A stretch of DNA of 64,000 bases. It comes from CAYVHU01 sp964451415. GTDB taxonomy: Bacteria; Pseudomonadota; Alphaproteobacteria; Rhodospirillales; Magnetovibrionaceae. The stretch spans positions 1 to 64,000 of the forward strand of contig CAYVHU010000010.1 of the NCBI GenBank assembly GCA_964451415.1. The letters are read 5' to 3'. Made by a program: the position numbers and the translations under genes. A model generated the notes under the pieces. That model did no database searches, was not told where the DNA came from, and saw only the letters and a list, made by a program, of their open reading frames with translations. Shown here piece by piece: positions 1 through 8,549 of this stretch (positions are counted from its first letter, which is position 1; every line of letters begins with the position of its first letter).

Positions 1-23
1 AAATCTACGAGAAGATTCTACTT

Positions 24-1400
24 TCAAGTACCGCTAAAAATTGGGGGTATTACCGCGACAAAGGCTGCGACCATCAAAAGAGAAAGCTGTGCCTTCCCCC
101 CGAACAACAACATACTGGATGCCTGAATACCCCATGTATCCAAAATTTCTTTTATTGGCGCCAACACGTGCATAACGGATTGCGGAAGGTAAATTGTTCC
201 CTGAGCGAACATGGCCCCAAGAAGCGACCATGCGCCCATAAACGTGTTTGCGCGAAAAAATACCCAAGCCACAGTTACGCCTGCAAATGTTACGGCCCAC
301 GCAATCACACTTGAAATGCATCCCCCACCGGCGTTGGGGAACAACCATCGCCATCCTTGATTTATTAAAATATACACACCATGCAATCCACCCCAGACCA
401 CGAAATTCCAGCCCGCCCCATGCCAGAGTCCCCCCAGAAGCATGGTAACCATGACATTTACGGAACGTCGCATGGTGCCGCGGCGATTCCCACCCAATGG
501 AATGTAGAGATAGTCCCGCAAAAAGCGACTTAACGTCATATTCCAACGTCGCCAGAAATCTATAATCGATGTTGACTGATAGGGTGAAAGAAAGTTCAGC
601 GGCAGATGAATTCCAAACAGCCGCGCAAGACCGATCGCCATGTCGGAATAGCCCGAAAAATCAAAATATAACTGAAACGTATAGGCCAGCACCCCGCCCC
701 AGGCTTCTATCATGCTGACGTCCAGGCCTGCGTCTGCGGCCCTGAATACAGGGTTTGCATATAAAGCCAACGCATCCGCAATCAGGACCTTCTTGGCCAA
801 ACCGATGAGGAAAATGCTCAACCCAATGGCAAAGTTGTCGGCACGCGGAATAAAGCGCCGGACATCGTCAAACTGCGGCATCATTTCCTTGTGATGCACG
901 ATAGGCCCGGCAATCAGTTGCGGGAAGAAGGTTACAAATAAGCAATAATGCAGGAAGCTATCGTCACGTTGCGCATTTTTCCAGGCATCGACCAGATATG
1001 CGATCTGCTGAAACGTAAAAAATGAAATCGCGAGCGGCAACAAAAGCTTTTCAAACTGCCATGACGTACCCGCCACGGCATTGACACTATCGGCAAAAAA
1101 ATTCGCATACTTGAAATAGCCCAATAAAGCGAGGTTTGCCCCCACGCCCAACAGCATCAAAGTCCGCCCACGATCCTGTGCCGCACGCCGCGCAATGCTT
1201 CCGCCAATGGTAAAATTAAACGCAATTGAAACGAGAATTAATCCCAGATAAGCTGGATTCCAATACGCATAAAAACTCAGCGACGCCACCGCCAGCCATG
1301 TCATGGCAGCGCGGCGTTGCCCGATCCGTCCCAGCATAAAAAAAACCGCTAAAACGACAGGCAAAAAAACAAGCAGAAATTCATAGGAATTAAATTTCAT
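24..1400 (-). CDS. MBOAT family O-acyltransferase (AlgI-like)
   Basis: A 458-residue polytopic membrane protein of the membrane-bound O-acyltransferase family, which moves acyl (often acetyl) groups across the inner membrane onto extracellular or periplasmic polysaccharide. Visible family motifs are FDFSGYSDMAIG (about 247-258), the DFWRRWN...LYIPLGGN block (281-305), and the signature with the conserved histidine in GGLWHGAGWN (H327) followed by H340 in WGGLHG. Hydrophobic segments run through the whole chain. The length is near the family norm, and it ends in TGA inside the window, so it is complete. AlgI-like proteins usually work with an AlgJ/SGNH-type partner encoded next to them; any partner would lie past the left edge. 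Substrate is unknown. Membership in the family is clear; a role in flagellar glycan acetylation would be speculation. Confidence 0.9.
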   Translation of the reverse strand: MKFNSYEFLLVFLPVVLAVFFMLGRIGQRRAAMTWLAVASLSFYAYWNPAYLGLILVSIAFNFTIGGSIARRAAQDRGRTLMLLGVGANLALLGYFKYANFFADSVNAVAGTSWQFEKLLLPLAISFFTFQQIAYLVDAWKNAQRDDSFLHYCLFVTFFPQLIAGPIVHHKEMMPQFDDVRRFIPRADNFAIGLSIFLIGLAKKVLIADALALYANPVFRAADAGLDVSMIEAWGGVLAYTFQLYFDFSGYSDMAIGLARLFGIHLPLNFLSPYQSTSIIDFWRRWNMTLSRFLRDYLYIPLGGNRRGTMRRSVNVMVTMLLGGLWHGAGWNFVVWGGLHGVYILINQGWRWLFPNAGGGCISSVIAWAVTFAGVTVAWVFFRANTFMGAWSLLGAMFAQGTIYLPQSVMHVLAPIKEILDTWGIQASSMLLFGGKAQLSLLMVAAFVAVIPPIFSGT

Positions 1401-1479
1401 TCAGGTCGTCCAAACGCGCACCCCTGCCCCCTTGACATGGTGCCAACAGGCCGACAGGGGAACGTTTATCATGCCCCGG

Positions 1480-2325
1480 TCATTTCATCAAATCCTGGAT
1501 GAACCGGGGCAGCGCAAAGGAGGCCTTGTGCAGTTCTGGTGTGTAATAGCGGCTGGTGAGATTGGCGGCCTGGGTGCGTTCGCGCAAGATTTCCACCGAC
1601 ACGTCCCTCAGCCTGACATCATCCGTTCCCCAGCCCAGCGTCATGAAACCGCCGACATAGCTGGGCACGACGGCGGTGTAAAAACCGGCGTCTTTGAACA
1701 CTCGGCTTAGACGACGGTGGGTGTCGGTGACTTCCGCGCCTTGAAAAAAGGGCACCCCGTTCTGCGTTACCAAAACACCGCCGGTCTTTAAACAGCGGCG
1801 GCAAGTGGCATAGAAACTTTCCGTAAACAACACTTCCCCGGGACCGATCGGATCGGTGGAATCGACGATGATCACATCAAATCGCGCGGACGTTTCAGCG
1901 ACGAATTCAACGCCATCGGCAATCACCAGATCCGTACGGGAATCTTCAAACGCGCCAGCTGAAATTTCAGGCATATGTTCCCGGCATAAATCCACCACGC
2001 TACGGTCGATCTCCACCAAAGTGGTGCGCTCAACCGTCTTATGGCGCAGAGCCTCGCGCAAAATACCGCCGTCGCCACCACCGATAATCAAAACGTCCCG
2101 CACGTCACCTTTCGCCAGAATCGGCACGTGAGTCATCATTTCGTGGTAAACGAACTCATCCTTGCTCGTTACCTGAATAATGCCGTCAAGCGCCATGACA
2201 CGCCCAAAACTGGGCGTGTCAAAAATCACCAGATCCTGAAGGTCCGTTTTCTCCTGATACAAGATACGCGTAACTTCAAAAGTCTGGGCGTAATCCTTGT
2301 AGAGCTTTTCGAAGTAACGCATCAT
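1480..2325 (-). CDS. speE: Spermidine synthase (polyamine aminopropyltransferase)
   Basis: Transfers the aminopropyl group of decarboxylated S-adenosylmethionine to putrescine, giving spermidine, in the cytoplasm. The 281-residue protein has the glycine-rich nucleotide loop GGGDGG (82-87), the acidic ribose-binding residue in VEID (E105), and the catalytic loop DSTDPIGP (155-162), whose first Asp is the family's catalytic acid. Length is typical of the bacterial enzyme. The start overlaps the stop of speD by four bases (ATGA), so the two genes are translationally coupled; a second ATG follows directly. Pairing with SpeD supplies the cosubstrate. Confidence 0.95.
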   Translation of the reverse strand: MMRYFEKLYKDYAQTFEVTRILYQEKTDLQDLVIFDTPSFGRVMALDGIIQVTSKDEFVYHEMMTHVPILAKGDVRDVLIIGGGDGGILREALRHKTVERTTLVEIDRSVVDLCREHMPEISAGAFEDSRTDLVIADGVEFVAETSARFDVIIVDSTDPIGPGEVLFTESFYATCRRCLKTGGVLVTQNGVPFFQGAEVTDTHRRLSRVFKDAGFYTAVVPSYVGGFMTLGWGTDDVRLRDVSVEILRERTQAANLTSRYYTPELHKASFALPRFIQDLMK

Positions 2326-2792
2326 TTCACGACACCGCGCCGGATTTCCTGCACGTCCATCGTGCCAGGACGAAACATCGCTTCGATGGACGCCAAGGCG
2401 TCGCGCGGATCACACTTGCCGCACATGAAGATGTCAATGGCGGCGTAGGCCTTCTCCGGCCACGTGTGGATGGATATGTGGCTTTCCGCCAGAACCACCA
2501 CGCCGGACACACCGCCATACGGTGAAAAATGATGGAAATGGCTATGAAGAACCGTAGCCCCCGCGTCCCCTGCCCCTTGCAACAGGGCCTTCTCGATTGT
2601 TGCGGGGTCATCGAGATTGACGGCTTCCCACAATTCGAGCAAAAGGTGGTCTCCAGCGTAATGCACACCATCACGCTCGATAAAATAATCGTTGGTGTTA
2701 TTGATTTCGCGATAGGCGGACCGCGTTTCGAGCGTCTTCTCAACGGTCTCTTCGAAGTCCACAGCCAATTCGCTCAGTGCGTTACGCTTCAT
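2322..2792 (-). CDS. speD: S-adenosylmethionine decarboxylase proenzyme
   Basis: Produces decarboxylated AdoMet for SpeE. It is a self-cleaving pyruvoyl enzyme. The short prokaryotic type is recognisable from ESHISIHTWPE (103-113). Cleavage is expected between E103 and S104, with S104 becoming the pyruvoyl group. H109 and C124 (in FMCG) match the spacing of the catalytic His (+5) and Cys (+20) in the Thermotoga-type enzyme. I chose the ATG at 2792 because GGGAG lies seven bases upstream; the frame also has an ATG at 2858 and a TTG at 2864, but neither has a ribosome-binding site. That gives 156 residues, normal for the alphaproteobacterial form. First gene of a speD-speE unit. Confidence 0.93.
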   Translation of the reverse strand: MKRNALSELAVDFEETVEKTLETRSAYREINNTNDYFIERDGVHYAGDHLLLELWEAVNLDDPATIEKALLQGAGDAGATVLHSHFHHFSPYGGVSGVVVLAESHISIHTWPEKAYAAIDIFMCGKCDPRDALASIEAMFRPGTMDVQEIRRGVVK

Positions 2793-2939
2793 ACGCGCGC
2801 TCCCAAACTCGTGGCCCGAAAGGGGCAAAGCGCGTGGAGTAAGGCAAAACACATCCATGATCAAGGAGAATTTTACAAACCACGCTATGCTTTTAGTCTT
2901 TCCTCAAAAACTGTGTGGCGGCAAAAGTAGCCCCTGGCA

Positions 2940-5900
2940 TCAATACAGAGAACTTAATTTTCCGGCCGCCGCACGGGCACGGTAGGAGTCCATAAAGCCC
3001 TGGAATTTTACGACCCGTTTTACAATCCCGTCGAGGTTCCTGTAATTCACAAGGCCCCGATTCGGAAGATCCGTGAGCAATGAGAAGCCGTCTGCATAGG
3101 TGCTTTGCGCCATCGCCCGACCATAGCTCGCAGCCAGACGCGTTGTGGCCATGTCGTTGCCGTTCAACGTGTAGGCCACCGCCACCGCCAGAACCGCAGC
3201 AGCCTGAGGATCGCTCAAGGGTCTGTTGGGCTTAATGCCCAAGTCCCGGACCACGCGGCGCAGGGACTTCGCTGCATTTTTCCAATCCGCCGCACGCCAG
3301 TAAATCCCCGCACGCATCTGTTCGGCAGCCAAGGAAATATCCGGGCGCAGAAGATCAAGCGCCGCCTGCGGTTTTTTCAAGCCGATATAGGCCTGTGCGC
3401 GCAGCAAAATACGATGGTCGTTCAAGGTGTCGGACATGGGCAGACCGGCCGTCTTCTGCAACGCTTTCAAGGCGCGTGCGTATTTGTTGTCCATCAAATA
3501 AATCAAGGCCAGTCGCGCGCCGACGTGGGCTTTCTCCTTATCTTGAAGGCGGAAGTTCACCTGGGATTCCAGAATGTCCGCAGCCCGGCCCAACAAGTCC
3601 ACCCCGACCAGGCGATCTGCAAGCTTACGGATCATTTCGTCGCCCAACTTACCCGGTGGGGTCAATTCCCTGAACTCATCATACAGCGCGATCGCCGCTA
3701 CCGGAGGCAGAACGTCAGCGCCGCCGTTGAGGAAGAGTTTCTGGAAAACGTCCGCCATCTGTTTGGTGATCTTGTTGACGTCTTCGTTTTTGGGAAAATA
3801 CGTTGCGGCTTGACGCAAAGCGCCCAACCCCTTGCGAAATTGCCCGTCTTGCAGATAAAGATCGCCAAGGCGCCGCAACAGTTTGAATTCAAGTTCGTCA
3901 CCGCGCCACACAAAACGCAGCTTTTCGAATTCACTGATGGCGTCGGCGGTGGTGAATTTGCCTTCCTTAAGCAACAACTCGGTGCGCGCGACGGCGGCCT
4001 TGACCCGGCTGAGGCGATCGCTGCCCGCCATCGCCTTTTCCCAGTCCGCAATCGCACCGTTGAAGTCGCCGCTTAAGCTTTTCAGTTTGCCCTGTTCATA
4101 ATTGATACGATCCTTTTCCGCCGCAGACGGCACGTCTATGGACAGAACCTGTAAATATTTGGCGGCCTGCTTAACATCGCCCAGTTCGATGGCCGCATCG
4201 GCGACCAGAATCGTGGCAGGAACCTTGAGAAAACGAGGATAGGCCTGCGTGATCGCACCGGTTTTACGCAAATCATACGCCGCCTGCGCCATGTGTCCTT
4301 CCTTGGCCAACAATGCCGCACGCCAGAACGTCGTTTCATCCTTGCCGTTCAAAACGGGGTCCAGCAAATCGACGCGCGCGTCTTTCAGACGCCCCATCAT
4401 CAGGTTCGTCACACCGCGCAGCAAACGGAATGCCGGCTCATTCTTTATTTCCGCCCGGTCTTCGCCCATCACCTGCAAGACCCCTAGGCCATCCGACCAG
4501 AACCCCTTGCTGAAATAAAACAGCGCCAGCTCTCGACGCGCTTTCTCCTTCTTTTTCGCCGTCTGCGTCGCGGAGATGCTGCGTTCCAGTTTTTGACGAA
4601 TTTTAACAAAATTCTGCAAATCGGGACGCTTCCATTTTTCCAAGTCCAAAATGCGCGTCAAAGGGCGCATGGAATCCACCCCCGCACCGACGGCAAGCGC
4701 GGAACTTAAAGCGACATTGGCCTTTTCCTCCGCCGTCACGCTTGAGACTTGAAAAGTTCCCGTGCTGGTGATTTCCACCCCCTGGCGCAGGGACCGCACA
4801 CGCAAGGTATCAATCAACGGCTCGATCACGATACCTTGACGGGACGATAAAACCCTGACCTGGGGAAACGTCCAGGCGCGCGCAAAACCACTGCCAAGCG
4901 GAATCACCGGCACGACAAGCAAATTGTCGCCGATCTCCGGATCGCGAAAAGCGATAACGTTGCCCGGCTCCGGTACCGAAATGAACAATCGAGCCCCAAG
5001 CGGCGATTTCGGTTGGGCATCAACTTGTAACGGCGCCCCGGGCAAAAGAGACTGCTTGAGAAATTCAAAAATCCACGACAGACCAGAACGCTTAACGTCC
5101 GGATTAACCCCTTTTTTCGTCGTTAAACGCAGCACAGTTCCTTCAAGAGACGGTTCTTGCTGCGCCGACAAAATCAGCCCTGCGGTACTGCGTCTCAGCG
5201 TACGCATATCAACACGGGCACGTTTGTCAAACACCAACCAAAGAGCACCACCGCGGCGAAAAACCGCCGCGCCAACCGGTTCTTTCCAGGCAAAATGCAC
5301 CGCCACGACACCATCGGATAACAGGGTCACTTTGGGAGTGATCCGCTCCGTACCCGACGCGGGCCCCGTACCCGACGCGGGCCCCGTACCCGACGCGGGC
5401 CCCGTACCCGACGCACCGGACGGCAAAGTCGCCTTGGTCGCCTCCGGCAAGGGCACAGGAACAAGCGCCAAGGGCCGGGAAACGGACGGCGCTTTCGCTG
5501 TGCTGCGCATATTGCCTTGGGTTTGATCCTTGGGTTTGGCAAGAGCGTTCTTCACGGGCGCGAAAACATCCACCACCACCTTGGAACCACTGATGAAAAC
5601 CCTGGTGTGCGATGCAGGATCAATAGTGAGCGCCACCTGCAAGCGCCCGTCTTTAAGCTGCGCCTGCGCACCGCCGACATAGGGAAGACGCCCACCATTC
5701 AGGCGCGCCAGATCGACGCGAGCGCGCCTGTTAAACACGATGGCGGCGTTTCCTCCGCGGCGCTGGAATTTATATTTCGTCACGATGGGCCAGTCGAAAA
5801 CAATCCGGGAATAGGTTCCGTGCCGGCCAACACGCACCGGCACCAGAGGATCGTTCGAGCGAGCATTCAAGGGAAGCGGCGCAGCCTTCGCGATCAGATC

Positions 5901-6299
5901 GACCACGACAGACGCCGCGCTGTCGTAACTGATCACCTTCACCTTACCTTTGAGCCTGAACGCCACCGAGTTCTTATCCGGCGCAGGTTCAAGTGCCGCG
6001 ATATAAGCCTTAAGCCCCTTCAAGGCAGGGCGCAGATCCACCGTAATCGGGCGCGAAAATGTCACCACAAGACGGTTTTTGTCGAGGATCGTCCGGTAGC
6101 CAACCGGTTGTGCCCAACGAAAAACCATGCGCCCGTACCCTTTGTGCAGGGACGCCGTAAGGCGTACGCTCTCCGCGTGCGCCACCGCGAGCGTGCTCAA
6201 TGTGCAAAATAGGAGTGTCGCGAACAGCAAAAATACGTTTTTGGCGATCTTCCAAACTCGGCCTCCCGCCATGCCTCCACCGACCTTGTGGGCGTGCAT
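2940..6299 (-). CDS. Large periplasmic protein: signal peptide, AMIN-like modules, TPR repeats
   Basis: About 1,119 residues. The start is taken at the ATG at 6299 because it overlaps the stop of the upstream motB-type gene (TAATG); the open frame runs further up but only antisense-like sequence precedes. The N-terminus has a signal-type hydrophobic stretch (about residues 22-42) ending in AVAHAES. Then come three beta-rich modules of roughly 90-100 residues that resemble one another (each has a 'V.F.W' strand followed by a 'VDLR/VDLA/VDMR' strand), reminiscent of AMIN domains that hold proteins in the periplasm. A Gly-Thr-Pro-Ala-Ser linker lies between modules two and three. The C-terminal half is alpha-helical TPR. 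Coupling to MotB suggests a stator-associated scaffold, comparable in position to rhizobial MotC, but I see no clear MotC similarity. Function inferred from context only. Confidence 0.75.
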   Translation of the reverse strand: MHAHKVGGGMAGGRVWKIAKNVFLLFATLLFCTLSTLAVAHAESVRLTASLHKGYGRMVFRWAQPVGYRTILDKNRLVVTFSRPITVDLRPALKGLKAYIAALEPAPDKNSVAFRLKGKVKVISYDSAASVVVDLIAKAAPLPLNARSNDPLVPVRVGRHGTYSRIVFDWPIVTKYKFQRRGGNAAIVFNRRARVDLARLNGGRLPYVGGAQAQLKDGRLQVALTIDPASHTRVFISGSKVVVDVFAPVKNALAKPKDQTQGNMRSTAKAPSVSRPLALVPVPLPEATKATLPSGASGTGPASGTGPASGTGPASGTERITPKVTLLSDGVVAVHFAWKEPVGAAVFRRGGALWLVFDKRARVDMRTLRRSTAGLILSAQQEPSLEGTVLRLTTKKGVNPDVKRSGLSWIFEFLKQSLLPGAPLQVDAQPKSPLGARLFISVPEPGNVIAFRDPEIGDNLLVVPVIPLGSGFARAWTFPQVRVLSSRQGIVIEPLIDTLRVRSLRQGVEITSTGTFQVSSVTAEEKANVALSSALAVGAGVDSMRPLTRILDLEKWKRPDLQNFVKIRQKLERSISATQTAKKKEKARRELALFYFSKGFWSDGLGVLQVMGEDRAEIKNEPAFRLLRGVTNLMMGRLKDARVDLLDPVLNGKDETTFWRAALLAKEGHMAQAAYDLRKTGAITQAYPRFLKVPATILVADAAIELGDVKQAAKYLQVLSIDVPSAAEKDRINYEQGKLKSLSGDFNGAIADWEKAMAGSDRLSRVKAAVARTELLLKEGKFTTADAISEFEKLRFVWRGDELEFKLLRRLGDLYLQDGQFRKGLGALRQAATYFPKNEDVNKITKQMADVFQKLFLNGGADVLPPVAAIALYDEFRELTPPGKLGDEMIRKLADRLVGVDLLGRAADILESQVNFRLQDKEKAHVGARLALIYLMDNKYARALKALQKTAGLPMSDTLNDHRILLRAQAYIGLKKPQAALDLLRPDISLAAEQMRAGIYWRAADWKNAAKSLRRVVRDLGIKPNRPLSDPQAAAVLAVAVAYTLNGNDMATTRLAASYGRAMAQSTYADGFSLLTDLPNRGLVNYRNLDGIVKRVVKFQGFMDSYRARAAAGKLSSLY
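5349..5414. repeat. 18-bp tandem repeat, 3.7 copies, in frame
   Basis: Unit cgtacccgacgcgggccc occurs three times exactly (5349-5366, 5367-5384, 5385-5402) plus twelve bases of a fourth. In the gene on the minus strand each unit encodes Gly-Thr-Gly-Pro-Ala-Ser, so copy-number change would keep the frame and alter only linker length between beta modules. Confidence 0.95.
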
Positions 6300-7015
6300 T
6301 AACCGCCCCCCACCGTCGGAAAGATTACGATATCCACCCGTCGCCCCAATTTGTAACGCTGCACCTTCGGCAATTTTGGCAGTTGCGTGAACCGGCTGTC
6401 GGCATACCCGTAGGCGATGATATCGTCCGTATAGCCCGAATGACGCAAGGTGTTGGCGACGGCGGACGCACGCACCAAAGACAGTTCCCAATTCGAACTG
6501 AAGCCTCGTTTCGGGTCAAGCGGGACAGGATCTGTATGACCATTGACGGCAATCTGATTGCCGATGTTACGCAACAAACCACCAAGGACAAACAACGCGG
6601 CGCGCGCCTCTTTCGACATCACCGCCTTGCCCGGCGAAAACAATAAATCCCCCGGCATGGCGATCACCAGACGGTCGTCAAGCAACATGATCCGGCTGTT
6701 GGCTAAAATCGGATCGTCTGCAATCCCCGCTTCCAATACACCGGACAGATAATCCAAGTTGGTCGCTTGACGGCGAAAAATGGTGCCGATGTTAAATTTT
6801 GACGTATCCGCGGCAGCCGTTGTCAGTTTTCCCGGATTCAAGGATTGGGTGAGCGTGTCGACCATCGCGTCCCATTTTTCAACCTTTACCGAAGACATGG
6901 AAAACAGCAGCACAAAGAAGGTCAACATCAAGGACACTAGATCGGCAAACGTAATCATCCAGGCCGCCCCGGGAGAGTTGTTGCCTTGCTGCGTGTTCAG
7001 AGCGTCTTCGTCCAT
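6299..7015 (-). CDS. motB: MotB-type stator protein (OmpA-like C-terminus)
   Basis: A 238-residue inner-membrane protein with one N-terminal transmembrane helix and a periplasmic OmpA-type peptidoglycan-binding domain. The helix keeps the ion-binding aspartate of MotB in the motif TFADLVSLMLTFF (D25). The C-terminal domain shows NGHTDPVPL and the downstream NWELSLVRASAV block typical of OmpA/MotB. It lies ten bases downstream of a second MotB-like gene and overlaps the next gene by one base. MotA is encoded 53 kb away in this window, next to flbD. It is the best candidate in the window for the MotA partner; a further motB could lie outside. Confidence 0.87.
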   Translation of the reverse strand: MDEDALNTQQGNNSPGAAWMITFADLVSLMLTFFVLLFSMSSVKVEKWDAMVDTLTQSLNPGKLTTAAADTSKFNIGTIFRRQATNLDYLSGVLEAGIADDPILANSRIMLLDDRLVIAMPGDLLFSPGKAVMSKEARAALFVLGGLLRNIGNQIAVNGHTDPVPLDPKRGFSSNWELSLVRASAVANTLRHSGYTDDIIAYGYADSRFTQLPKLPKVQRYKLGRRVDIVIFPTVGGG

Positions 7016-7024
7016 GGTCCACCC

Positions 7025-7723
7025 CTATCGCGGTGCCTTGGGCGGCGTGGCAAAGCGCAGTTTATCGGCCTGGATATCGCGGGTGTAAAACCAGATCACA
7101 ATCTCGCCCACATGGCCCGGACGCATCCCTACCGCCAGACTGTCCGGCGGTATGCCCCGTCGATGCATGGCGCGGGCGAAAGCGCCAGCGCGCGCAATCG
7201 CCAAGGTTTGCGTGGTCGGCATGGTTTTACCATCCGCAAGGGTTGGCGTGCCAATGATAAACTCCATATCATAGCGCAACCCGGGAGGACGGTTGGAAAG
7301 CGCCGCCACGGTGCGGTTTAAAAGGGGGTACATAGCAGGACGAATTTTCGCCTGACCTTTGAAAAACAGGCTGTCGGCGTTCAACAACAGGCGCATCTGA
7401 CGCCCTGGCTGCACAACCTTTACCTTGTCCAGTCCCAGTTTGGTGGAAAAGATGCCGGTGACCTGCTGTTGAAATTCCTGCCCGGCGAGAACATCGCCAT
7501 CCTCGATGTTGAACGTGTTCAGGCTGGCCGAAGGCGCCACGACCGAAGTAAATGCGCTGGACACGCTATCCATCACCTTTTGCGACTTGGCGACTTCCAT
7601 CGTGGAAATGGAGACCAAAAGAATAAAAAACGCCAATATCACCAGATACAGCCCCAGAAACAAGGCGACGGTGCTGTCGCCGCCTTTTGCTGAAGGTCGA
7701 ATCAGGGCGTCCATATCATCCAT
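7025..7723 (-). CDS. MotB-like protein lacking the ion-binding aspartate
   Basis: A 232-residue protein with a single N-terminal membrane helix (about 17-39) and a periplasmic domain that ends in a divergent OmpA-like region (TTQTLAIARAGAFARAMHRRGI, where MotB has its NxxLSxxRA block). Aligning its helix with MotB on the shared AFF places glycine 24 where MotB has the essential Asp, so it should not conduct ions alone. It is first in a unit with the canonical MotB-type gene and the large AMIN-like/TPR protein. Known in outline as paired MotB/OmpA genes in some Alphaproteobacteria; the exact role is not known to me. Possible roles are a stator plug, a heteromeric partner or a structural ring component. 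Confidence 0.72.
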   Translation of the reverse strand: MDDMDALIRPSAKGGDSTVALFLGLYLVILAFFILLVSISTMEVAKSQKVMDSVSSAFTSVVAPSASLNTFNIEDGDVLAGQEFQQQVTGIFSTKLGLDKVKVVQPGRQMRLLLNADSLFFKGQAKIRPAMYPLLNRTVAALSNRPPGLRYDMEFIIGTPTLADGKTMPTTQTLAIARAGAFARAMHRRGIPPDSLAVGMRPGHVGEIVIWFYTRDIQADKLRFATPPKAPR

Positions 7724-7804
7724 TTGGCTATTTTACAGTGGATGTGGACAAGGACCTATTGATTTCATACAATTTCGCCTGCCCCTTTTAAGAGGTCAGA
7801 AGCA

Positions 7805-7820
7805 AAGTTCGTACAAACTT
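7805..7820. promoter_or_regulatory. 16-bp imperfect palindrome upstream of the motB-like unit
   Basis: AAGTTCGTACAAACTT is an inverted repeat around GTAC with one mismatch pair, 82 bp upstream of the first MotB-like start. The 179-bp gap between this unit and cheY holds no gene. It could be an operator; there is no further support. Confidence 0.25.
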
Positions 7821-7902
7821 CTAGGTTCCAGACTCATTCCCGTGACACGCACACGCAAGACGACAGGTACGGGCGTTCACGTCTGCGCCCGGAAGCGATC
7901 TC

Positions 7903-8295
7903 CTAAAATTCGCCAAGCACGCTCACCATCTTGGATTTCAAGGTTTCGGCATTGAAAGGCTTGACGATATAGTTGGAAACACCGGCTTCCTTCGCGGCAA
8001 TCACGTTCTCCGATTTGGATTCGGCGGTCACCATGATAAAGGGGATATGTTTGAGTTGGTCGTCACCGCGCACGTTGCGCAGCAATTCAATCCCCGTCAT
8101 CGGCTCCATATTCCAATCGGAAACCACCAGACCGAATTTGCCTTCGCCTTCTTTGAGCTTTTCCAGCGCCATGGTGCCGTCCGTCGCTTCATCGACGTTT
8201 TCAAAGCCAAGCTGGCGAAGCAAGTTGCGGATGATTCTAAGCATGGTTTTGTAATCGTCCACTATCAGAACCTTCATGCTTTTATCGACAGCCAT
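7903..8295 (-). CDS. cheY: CheY-like single-domain response regulator
   Basis: A 130-residue receiver domain with no output domain. It keeps all phosphorylation residues of CheY: acidic pair D13/D14, acceptor D60 (SDWNME), T90 (VTAES), Y109 and K112 (YIVKPF). Phosphorylated CheY binds FliM, which is encoded just upstream, so this is a likely motor-binding CheY. The start is the ATG at 8295, with GGAG seven bases upstream; a TTG three bases before it is less likely. It stands alone with 179 bp and 254 bp of non-coding sequence on its two sides, so it probably has its own promoter. No CheA/CheW genes are in the window. Confidence 0.93.
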   Translation of the reverse strand: MAVDKSMKVLIVDDYKTMLRIIRNLLRQLGFENVDEATDGTMALEKLKEGEGKFGLVVSDWNMEPMTGIELLRNVRGDDQLKHIPFIMVTAESKSENVIAAKEAGVSNYIVKPFNAETLKSKMVSVLGEF

Positions 8296-8549
8296 CAAAA
8301 CACTCCATTTTCCGGTTTCCGAGCGAATACAGCGACCAACGCGTCACTGTCTCATTTGGATATCGTTTGCCCGAAATGCCACATCTGTTAGCGAACCTAT
8401 AACTTTTTCGTTACGTCCATACATATGATGGCAATCAAACTCAATACAACTCTGATCTACATCGACCCTAAGCTAAGAATCCGACACGATCTAATCCTTA
8501 TTTCGTAAAGCAGTCGCAATGACTTCGCAACCTTTTAGAGCACATTGGC

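Noticed and set aside
8299..8549. Small gene or RNA between cheY and the motE-like gene
   Set aside because: No frame with a start and ribosome site, no T-run hairpin; AT-richer sequence that most likely holds the cheY promoter.
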